Source of the DNA: CAVRZJ01 sp964594125
GTDB lineage: Bacteria > Acidobacteriota > Thermoanaerobaculia > Thermoanaerobaculales > Thermoanaerobaculaceae
NCBI GenBank assembly: GCA_964594125.1
Contig: CAZQLL010000018.1
Span: forward strand, 1-64,000
Direction: 5' to 3'
Length of the DNA stretch: 64,000 nucleotides
The notes beneath the pieces were generated by a model, which was not told the origin of the DNA, ran no database searches, and saw only the letters and a program-made list of their open reading frames with translations. Numbering within the stretch: position 1 is the first letter of the stretch; every line of letters starts with the position of its first letter. The translations under genes and the position numbers were made by a program. This document shows positions 58,601 to 64,000 of the stretch, one piece after another.

Positions 58601-59109
58601 CCCGTGCAGCTCGCCTTGACGGCGCCGTTCAGGCGCACGGTCGCGACGTTGTCCGCCGCAAACGAACCGACGATGCGGATGCTGCTGTAGAGGGCCAGGT
58701 TGACGTTGAGCTGCAGGCGGTAGGTGTAGGCGCCCGGGGAGTCGACGAGCGGGACCGCGCCGGGCAGCCGTTGCAGCCAGCTCGCGGGCGCCGCGGGCGC
58801 CAGCCAGGCCGCGGAGGCGCCGGTGGCGTGGGCGGGCAGCGCGCCGGTGAGGCCGGGCGGCGCCGCGGTGAGGTGCCAGCGCGGATCCTGCGCCCCCGGT
58901 GCGACGTTCCACCCCGTGCCGATGTCGGCGCTGACGATCTGGCCGGCGTTCTGGCATGGCGGCAGGACCACGACCTGGTGCGGCGGCGCCGTCCCCTGCG
59001 CGCCGGCCCGGGACGCCCAGAGGAGGGCGGCCAGCATCGGCGCCAGCAGCGAAGACCTCGCAACGGTCCGTGCTTTCCGGCGCAGGCCGGACGGGTTGAT
59101 GATCGGCAC
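55651..59109 (-). CDS. Large secreted multidomain surface protein
   Basis: The 1152-residue protein has a basic N-terminus and signal peptide (about 1-37). Domains in order: a beta-sandwich (about 45-215), a LamG/concanavalin-like domain (about 225-455), a GEVED-like region with the GETEDYRI end (about 465-735), an SdrD B-like domain starting CGRKWHDANADG (about 740-840), a DUF11-type repeat (about 845-960) and a C-terminal beta domain with YPFNGEWDYSWS (about 985-1150). No LPXTG or type 9 tail is obvious. It may bind carbohydrate or mediate adhesion. GTG start with GGAGG 11 nt upstream. Confidence 0.8.
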   Translation of the reverse strand: MPIINPSGLRRKARTVARSSLLAPMLAALLWASRAGAQGTAPPHQVVVLPPCQNAGQIVSADIGTGWNVAPGAQDPRWHLTAAPPGLTGALPAHATGASAAWLAPAAPASWLQRLPGAVPLVDSPGAYTYRLQLNVNLALYSSIRIVGSFAADNVATVRLNGAVKASCTGGGCFSAAQPLNITSGFLNGSNHLDITVNNLSNITGLLVAARLEATCLGCVVPPAGLVAWYPLDEQNGATAIDDIAPPPDSLVNNVGTPQPGPVGPPGPNPGPAPVVGMVGAGALYFYGPYVTVAPQAELDLGSGDFSIDAWVRAVGCGPGRFSPIVDKLDTNTNAGFSFYLDQPVPTTANLNLQINGATFTSAGTLVANAQPMANIGPWYFVAVTVDRTAGVGTFYINGSPAGTFTPPPGSVTTTVPMWIGELHTPGARCELAIDELELFNRALTPQEVVDIHHAGASGKCRDYTEIQSDLGDAPDSINHPGAQMLAYSAPPVTAHYPTVHDASLPGWRGPRHLAAKGAVWLGPDVTFEAEADTGADQDGVNNLTPSSGGADHDVRDDGVTPAAVLLPPCGTTQLPFTLSAATTAPPGSYYVNVWYDFTRDGDWDDGFRCAMGPAIDAHGQEWAVQNMVVTVPGNLAPGGFAPFTSPPFVSMAQGSAPLWMRITVSDQPVLAGDNGGPFTSPADLGRGGSAGAAYANGYPTGETEDYRITPLIAELCGRKWHDANADGVQQPGEPGLAGWQIEVTDASGNLVGTAVTGAQGTYCVLVPIPGPNAPPVTYTISEAHQSGWSQTFPSTPGTHTVTITGGSPPAFSPPGPYDFGNRTAAGCDLAIRKSVQPYPPISGQQATFTLTVTNLGDGPCAGVTTVTDTLPPGVQVVSVAQGGSLWNCSVAGAPPPAMVTCTWDASIQPVPPGPLPPISITVNVTAAAGSTLTNCATVHNQNDTNPGNDRSCVSASTPARPSRQLRRRPCVDAEVTVGTGAGKSEKYPFNGEWDYSWSNVIYLQSELGAAGTITQLSFQVDSVIAGYTMTNQAIYIRHTPATGFSDTGYPGTAGYVKVFDGTLTYTGSGWKTVSLDTPFAYDGASNLDVLYESRDGSYNNVGEPVFLYTPGFPESRVRRDFADGAFPSACVACAMFPYVLNTRFHFCQNPP

Positions 59110-59266
59110 TTTGATCTGGACCTCCGTGCAACAAGAACGGCGGGCCGAAGTGCTCTATTCCCGCCGCCGAAGCGGCGGCCGCAACCCCGACGGCGCGGCA
59201 CGCGGCGCGTCCGCGCCGCGTGTGTCGGCGGCGCGCGGGCGCGCCGGTCCGGAGCGCGCACCTCGG

Positions 59267-59275
59267 TGCTATGCT
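59267..59275 (+). promoter_or_regulatory. Extended -10 promoter for the GNAT gene
   Basis: TGC followed by TATGCT (59270-59275) matches the TGn extended -10 form. It lies in the divergent region between the surface-protein gene and the GNAT gene. Confidence 0.4.
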
Positions 59276-59315
59276 CGGCCGCGATGTCGTGTCGGATCGG
59301 GGTGGGAGCGGCGGC

Positions 59316-59768
59316 GTGATCGCGATCGGGGTCGGCCGCGACTCGGAGCGCGAGTGGGCGGCCCGCCTGATGGCCGCCTCGGAGCCGTGGCTCACCCTCG
59401 GGCGCGGCCTCGACGCGTGCCTGGCGGCGTGCCGGCGGCCCGAGCACGTTCTGTTCGTGGCGCGGCAGGACGGCGAGCCGGTCGGCTTCGTGCTCGCGCA
59501 TCCGCGCGGCGTGGCCGGGTCGCCGTACATCGCGGCCGTCGCCGTCGCGCCGGCGGTGCGCGGACAGGGGGTGGGCGCGCTGCTGCTGGAGCACGTCGCG
59601 GAGCACTTTCGCGCCGAGGCGCGGCACCTCTTCCTCTTCGTCTCGTCGTTCAACGCGGCGGCGCGCCGCTTCTACGAGCGCCACGGTTGGCAGGCGGTCG
59701 GCGAGGTCAAGGGGCTGATCATCGACGGCGCCTCGGAGATCCTCATGCACCTGAGGCTGCGGCGGTGA
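59316..59768 (+). CDS. GNAT acetyltransferase
   Basis: The 150-residue protein has a single GNAT fold. The acetyl-CoA loop is V-R-G-Q-G-V-G (R/Q-x-x-G-x-G/A motif), preceded by the IAAVAVAPA strand; the NAAARRFYERHGW motif follows. The start is GTG at 59316 after GGGAG; longer frames upstream are possible but unsupported. Substrate is unknown. The MFS gene follows after 13 bp. Confidence 0.85.
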   Translation: MIAIGVGRDSEREWAARLMAASEPWLTLGRGLDACLAACRRPEHVLFVARQDGEPVGFVLAHPRGVAGSPYIAAVAVAPAVRGQGVGALLLEHVAEHFRAEARHLFLFVSSFNAAARRFYERHGWQAVGEVKGLIIDGASEILMHLRLRR

Positions 59769-59781
59769 CGGGCGGCCGCCG

Positions 59782-61359
59782 ATGAGCGGGGCAAGCGCGG
59801 CGCCGCGCCGGGCGCTGTGGTCCGACCTCGCGCGGGTGGCGAGCGACCCGCGGTTGCGGGCGGTGACGCTGCTTTCGTTCGCCTCCGGGCTGCCGCTCGG
59901 GCTGATCTGGTACGCGATACCGGCGTGGATGACGCGCGCCGGCGTCGACATCAAGGTGGTCGGGCTGTTCACCCTCGCACAGGCGCCGTGGTCGTTCAAG
60001 CTGCTGTGGTCGCCGACAATGGACCGCTACCCGCTGCCGTGGCTCGGCCGCAAGCGCGGCTGGATCCTGCTCGGCCAGGTCGGTCTGCTCGCGCTCGGGC
60101 TGTGCCTGGCGGGCGCCGCCCGCCGACCCGACGCGGTGTGGGTGGTCGGTGCACTGGCGTTCGCCATCGCCTTCGCCTCCGCGACGCACGACATCGCCTT
60201 CGACGCCTATGCCGTCGAGGTGCTGGCACGCGACGAGCTCGGGGTCGCAACCGGGTGGCGGACCGCGGCGTACCGGCTCGCGATGCTGGTCGCGGGGGGC
60301 GCCGCGATCACAGTGGCAGCCGCGACCTCCTGGGTGTTCGTCAACGCCGCCCTTGCGCTCGCCTACCTGCCGTTCATGTACGTGACCGCAAGGGCGCCCG
60401 AGCCGCCGGGCCTGCCGCCGCCGCCGCGCACGCTGCGCGAGGCGGTGTGGGGGCCGTTCGTCGGCTTCCTCGCGCAGCACCGCGCGCTCGAGATCCTCGC
60501 CTTCGTGGTGCTCTACAAGCTGGGCGACAACCTGACGCAGGCGCTCACCAGGCCGTTCCTCATCCAGACCGGGTTCAACGACGTCGACGTCGGGATCGGC
60601 GCCGGCACCGTAGCGGCGGCGGCGATCGTCGCCGGCACCTTCATCGGCGGCTGGGCCACCGACCGCATCGGCCTCGGGCGGGCGCTGTGGGTGTTCGGCT
60701 GCTTCCAGATGTTCTCCAACCTCGGCTACGCGCTGCTCGCGCACGTCGGCCCCAACCGGCCGCTGATGTACGGCGCGATCGCGTTCGAGCTCGGCTCCTC
60801 CGGGCTGGGGCAGGGCGCGTTCGGGGTGCTGCTGCTGCGCTTGACGCAGAAGCGCTTCTCGGCGACGCAGTACGCGCTGCTCTCCAGCCTGTTCACGCTG
60901 CCGCGGATCTTCTCGGGGCCGGTCGCCGGGGTGCTCGCGGACGCCATGGGGTGGCGGGATTTCTTCATCCTCACGGTAGTGTTCGGGGTTCCCGGCATGG
61001 CGATGCTGACGCGCTTCGTGCCGTGGGGGGCGCGCGAGGTCGAGTTCGCGGTGCTCGCGCCGCGGCGCGGCGCACCGCTGTCGCGCGGCGCGCTGGCGGC
61101 ATGGGGAGCGGCCGGCGGCATCGCGGCGCTCGCCGCCGGCGTCGCCGCCCGCGCGCTGGTCGGCGGGCTGCGCGCGCTGCGCGCCGGCACCGGCTTCGAC
61201 CCGCTGCCGGCCCTCGCCCGCCTGGCGGCGCCGGCGACCGTCGGCGACTGGCTCGCCGCCGCCGGACTGCTGGTGCTGGGCGCGCTCGGCGCCCTCGCCA
61301 CCGCCGCGACGCTGGCCGCGCGTCGCGGCGTTGCGGGCGCCGGCGGTCCGGCTCGATAG
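59782..61359 (+). CDS. AmpG-like MFS transporter
   Basis: The 525-residue polytopic protein has the AmpG/acetyl-CoA transporter signature: SFASGLPLGL in TM1, the WSFKLLWSP loop and RKRGWIL between TM2 and TM3. AmpG imports anhydro-muropeptides for peptidoglycan recycling; related members carry other solutes. Twelve core helices (to about 415) are followed by two or more extra Ala-rich hydrophobic segments. It probably lies in the inner membrane. Confidence 0.83.
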   Translation: MSGASAAPRRALWSDLARVASDPRLRAVTLLSFASGLPLGLIWYAIPAWMTRAGVDIKVVGLFTLAQAPWSFKLLWSPTMDRYPLPWLGRKRGWILLGQVGLLALGLCLAGAARRPDAVWVVGALAFAIAFASATHDIAFDAYAVEVLARDELGVATGWRTAAYRLAMLVAGGAAITVAAATSWVFVNAALALAYLPFMYVTARAPEPPGLPPPPRTLREAVWGPFVGFLAQHRALEILAFVVLYKLGDNLTQALTRPFLIQTGFNDVDVGIGAGTVAAAAIVAGTFIGGWATDRIGLGRALWVFGCFQMFSNLGYALLAHVGPNRPLMYGAIAFELGSSGLGQGAFGVLLLRLTQKRFSATQYALLSSLFTLPRIFSGPVAGVLADAMGWRDFFILTVVFGVPGMAMLTRFVPWGAREVEFAVLAPRRGAPLSRGALAAWGAAGGIAALAAGVAARALVGGLRALRAGTGFDPLPALARLAAPATVGDWLAAAGLLVLGALGALATAATLAARRGVAGAGGPAR

Positions 61360-61389
61360 GCGGCGCCGCCTGCGATAAGATCCAGAGCC

Positions 61390-62418
61390 ATGACGACGCC
61401 GACGACGCTCCCGACACTCGAGTTCGTTTTGCGCAACTACAGGAACTTCAACGCGCGCGCGCTGCGCGACGCGCTGCTCGCCTATCGCCGCCACCTCGAC
61501 GCCGGCGGCACGATGTTCTGGGCGATGGCGGGGGCGATGTCCTCCGCGCAGCTCGGCATCACGCTGGCGCCGGCGATCCGCGCCGGTCTCGTGCATGGGC
61601 TGTCGGTCACCGGCGCGAACCTCGAGGAGTCGCTGTTCCGCCTGGTCGCGCACCACAGCTACAAGGACTTCCCCGACTACCGGTACTTCACCAAGGAGGA
61701 CGACGCGCGCATCCTCGAACAGCGCATGCGCCGGGTGACCGACACCAGCATCCCGGAGGACGAGGCGTTCCGCGCGGTCGAGCAGCACATCGTGCCGATG
61801 TGGAAGCGGGCGAGCGAGCGCGGCGAGCGGCGCTTCTGGCACGAGTACTTCTACGAGCTGGTGCTGGCGATCCCGCCGTCGCTGCACGAGGGCGACCCCG
61901 AGGCGTGCTGGCTGCTCGCCGCCGCGCGCGCGAACCTGCCGCTCGTGGTGCCCGGCCACGAGGACTCGACGTTCGGCAACATCTTCGCGTCGTACGTGAA
62001 GAGCGGCGAGTGCAGCGCCGCGATCGTCAAGTCGGGGATCGAGTACATGGCGGCGTTCTACGACCAGTACCGGGAGCTCGCCGCCGCCGGCCCCGGCGTC
62101 GGTTTCTTCCAGATCGGCGGCGGCATCGCCGGCGACTTCCCGATCTGCGTCGTGCCGTCGATCAAGTACGACCTCGGGCAGGAGGTGCGCCCATGGGCGT
62201 ACTTCTGCCAGATCTCGGACTCGACGACCTCCTACGGCTCGTACTCGGGCGCGACGCCGAACGAGAAGATCACCTGGGACAAGCTGACGAAGGACACGCC
62301 CATGTTCGTCATCGAGTCGGACGCCACGATCGTCGTGCCGATCATGCTGCAGGCGCTGCTCGAGAGCGCCGCGGACGCGGACGCTGCGGCGGCCCTGATC
62401 GCGCGCGCCGTGTCGTAG
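61390..62418 (+). CDS. Deoxyhypusine synthase-like protein
   Basis: The 342-residue protein belongs to the DHS family. Conserved segments are SVTGANLEESLF, the PGHEDSTFGN loop, FQIGGGIAGDFPI and the SGATPNEKITWDKL segment, in which Lys298 corresponds to the catalytic lysine of DHS. In eukaryotes and archaea DHS modifies eIF5A; bacterial members instead make homospermidine or have unknown roles. No eIF5A-like gene is seen here. TAAGAT lies 8 nt before the ATG with no ribosome site. yedF follows after 75 bp. Confidence 0.88.
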   Translation: MTTPTTLPTLEFVLRNYRNFNARALRDALLAYRRHLDAGGTMFWAMAGAMSSAQLGITLAPAIRAGLVHGLSVTGANLEESLFRLVAHHSYKDFPDYRYFTKEDDARILEQRMRRVTDTSIPEDEAFRAVEQHIVPMWKRASERGERRFWHEYFYELVLAIPPSLHEGDPEACWLLAAARANLPLVVPGHEDSTFGNIFASYVKSGECSAAIVKSGIEYMAAFYDQYRELAAAGPGVGFFQIGGGIAGDFPICVVPSIKYDLGQEVRPWAYFCQISDSTTSYGSYSGATPNEKITWDKLTKDTPMFVIESDATIVVPIMLQALLESAADADAAAALIARAVS

Positions 62419-62493
62419 CGCCCGAGGCGCAGGAGCGGAGATGCGGTGGACCCGCTGCGCCGTGCCCACGTCGGGGAGGGAGGGAGAAACGGG

Positions 62494-63102
62494 ATGAACG
62501 GGACGAGGACGCTCGACTGCCGCGGGATGGCGTGCCCCCAGCCGGTGCTGGCCACCCGGGAGGCGCTCGCCGAAGGCGGCGGACCGCTCGTGGTGCTGGT
62601 CGACGCCGAATCGTCGTGCACCAACGTGCGGCGGTTCGCCGAGAGCCAGGGTGCGCGGGTATCGGTGGTCGAGCGGGACGGAATCTTCACGCTCGCGATC
62701 GAGCCGGGAACGGGTGAGCCTGTCGGCGAGGCGCCGCCGATCTCCTGCGGGGCGCCGGCGGCGGCGCCGGAACTCGTCGTCTACGTCTCCTCGGAGGGGA
62801 TGGGCCGCGGCGACGAGGCGCTCGGCGCGGTGCTGATGGCGGCGTTCCTCGACACCCTGGCGCACCTGAAGGGGCGCATCTCCCACCTGATCTTCGTCAA
62901 CGCCGGCGCACGGCTCGCTGTCGCAGGGTCGCCGGTGCTGGAGCAGGTGCGGCAGCTCGAGCTGCTCGGCGTGCAGGTGCTGGTGTGCGGCACCTGCCTG
63001 AACCACTTCGGGATCAGGGAGGCGCTGGCGGTCGGGCGGGTGTCCAACATGCTGGAGATCATCGAGACGCTGGCCGCGGCCGGCAAGGTCATCAGGCCGT
63101 GA
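62494..63102 (+). CDS. yedF: Selenium metabolism protein YedF
   Basis: The 202-residue protein has an N-terminal TusA-like domain with LDCRGMACPQP (Cys14 in C-P-x-P) and a C-terminal DsrE-like domain (about 105-200) with the cysteines of VCGTCLNHFG. This two-domain form is the YedF family associated with selenium utilisation, probably as a selenium or sulphur carrier. ATG after a GGGAGGGAG site. Its stop overlaps the GTG start of selD by 4 bp. Confidence 0.9.
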   Translation: MNGTRTLDCRGMACPQPVLATREALAEGGGPLVVLVDAESSCTNVRRFAESQGARVSVVERDGIFTLAIEPGTGEPVGEAPPISCGAPAAAPELVVYVSSEGMGRGDEALGAVLMAAFLDTLAHLKGRISHLIFVNAGARLAVAGSPVLEQVRQLELLGVQVLVCGTCLNHFGIREALAVGRVSNMLEIIETLAAAGKVIRP

Positions 63103-64000
63103 GCGGGGGCGGGCGCTACCGGTTGACGCAGGGCGTCGCCGGCGCGGGGTGAGCGAGCAAGTTACCTCCGGGGGACCTGGAGGCCGCGCTTTCCGGCTTG
63201 CCGCTCGCGCGGCATCCCGACCTGCTGGTGGGCCGCGACACCGCCGACGACGCCGCGGTGTATCGCATTCGCCCCGACCTGGCGCTCATCCAGACCGTCG
63301 ACTTCTTCACGCCGATCGTCGACGACCCGCGCACGTTCGGCCGCATCGCCGCGGCCAACGCGCTGTCCGACGTCTACGCGATGGGCGGCGTGCCGCTGCT
63401 GGCGATGAACATCGTGTGCTTCCCGCGCAAGCGCCTGCCGCTGGAGGTGCTGCGCGAGGTGCTGCGCGGCGGCCAGGAGGTCGTCGACGAGGCTGGCGCC
63501 CTGCTGGTCGGCGGCCACTCTGTCGAGGACCCGGAGCTCAAGTACGGGCTCTCGGTCACCGGCTCGGTGCACCCCGACCGTGTCGTCACCAACGCCGGCG
63601 CGCGGCCGGGCGACCGCCTCGTCCTGACCAAGCCGATCGGCACCGGAGTGATCGCCACCGCGGTCAAGGCGGGGGTGGCGCCCGCCGGCGTGGAGGCGGA
63701 AGCCGTACGGTGGATGATCACGCTCAACCGGTCGGCGTCGGAGGCGATGCAGGAGGTCGGTGTGCGCGCCTGCACCGACGTGACCGGCTTCGGGCTGCTC
63801 GGCCACGCGCTCGAGATGGCGCGCGCGTCCGGTGTGGCGCTGGAGATCGACGGCGCGGCGGTGCCCCTGATCGGCGGCGTGCGCGAGCTCGCGGCCATGG
63901 GCATGCTGCCGGCGGGGAGCTTCGCAAACCGCGCGTTCTGCGCGGCCGAGGTGGACGTCGGGGCCGGAGTCGACCCGCTGCTCGTCGATCTGCTCGCGGA
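63099..64000 (+). CDS. selD: Selenophosphate synthase, Sec-containing, partial
   Basis: The frame starts at GTG 63099 in a GTGA overlap with yedF and runs off the right edge (about 300 codons seen). Codon 18 is UGA (63150-63152), exactly where E. coli SelD has catalytic Cys17 in GAGCGCK; here the motif reads G-A-G-U-A-S-K with Lys21 kept. The frame after it encodes a full SelD: DTADDAAVYR, TVDFFTPIVDD, RIAAANALSDVYAMGG, VGGHSVED and DVTGFGLLGH. SelD makes selenophosphate from selenide and ATP. If UGA were a stop the gene would end at codon 17. Confidence 0.93.
63150..63183 (+). promoter_or_regulatory. UGA selenocysteine codon and candidate bacterial SECIS
   Basis: UGA at 63150-63152 is followed 12 nt later by a stem of CCTCC (63165-63169) with GGAGG (63179-63183) around a G-rich 9-nt loop. 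The distance agrees with the bacterial SECIS apical hairpin, which lies about 11 nt after UGA in E. coli fdhF. Confidence 0.65.

Noticed and set aside
63103..63165. selD pseudogene broken by a stop codon
   Set aside because: The UGA falls exactly on the catalytic Cys/Sec position, the rest of SelD is intact, and yedF is adjacent, so selenocysteine decoding is the better explanation.

Overview
The window is a very GC-rich bacterial chromosome segment of about 72 percent G+C by eye. It is densely packed with chromosomal genes. No phage module, insertion sequence, rRNA, tRNA or CRISPR array was recognised. A PknB-type kinase with TPRs, FHA proteins, a secreted tricorn protease, a glycogen phosphorylase with a giant GH13 partner, an acyl-CoA-binding protein and many dispersed intergenic repeats suggest an Acidobacteriota-like organism, perhaps of the Thermoanaerobaculia type. 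That placement is inference from gene content, not a search result.

Layout. 0.2-9 kb: a secreted protein with repeats like those of phage tail fibres, an FHA/AAA+ regulator with an altered sigma54-contact loop, and a membrane Ser/Thr kinase with a TPR tail. 9-18.4 kb: alpha-glucan metabolism (GlgP, a beta-phosphoglucomutase-like HAD, a 1216-residue GH13), interrupted by an ArnT-like glycosyltransferase and a SUI1/YciH factor. 18.8-25.8 kb: a VWA-FHA protein, a quinone oxidoreductase, a ferredoxin-like protein, KAS III, YhhN, ACBP and a MOSC protein. 25.9-31.2 kb: a tight operon of a one-chain dihydropyrimidine-dehydrogenase-like flavoprotein, SsnA and a dihydropyrimidinase (HyuA), so probably nucleobase or cyclic-amide breakdown. 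31.1-38.5 kb: housekeeping genes (lipid kinase, a pteridine reductase coupled to FolB, a site-2 protease with ScpA-ScpB-RluB-HisC, Smr). 38.5-48 kb: GT2, small secreted and outer-membrane proteins, cupin, CBS, an XPD/DinG-type helicase-nuclease and tricorn protease. 48-55.5 kb: an AddB/AddA-like recombination pair. 55.6-59.1 kb: a multidomain surface protein. 59.3-64 kb: GNAT, an AmpG-like MFS protein, a deoxyhypusine-synthase-like protein, YedF and SelD.

Main observations. (1) selD, cut by the right edge, has an in-frame UGA at the catalytic cysteine position, so SelD is very probably a selenoprotein. It overlaps yedF by 4 bp. The same window holds SsnA and HyuA, which in other bacteria accompany selenium-dependent nucleobase catabolism. 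(2) Ten arrays of degenerate 7-bp tandem repeats are scattered through the window. Four lie inside genes, at domain linkers or an N-terminus, and two intergenic loci hold the arrays as inverted pairs. (3) A roughly 100-150 bp dispersed element occurs three times. It has two hairpins whose CCCT and AGGG loops are complementary, and one copy supplies the C-terminus and stop codon of the VWA-FHA gene. (4) Many genes lack a Shine-Dalgarno sequence and have a -10-like hexamer 6-10 nt before the start codon, which suggests widespread leaderless transcription.
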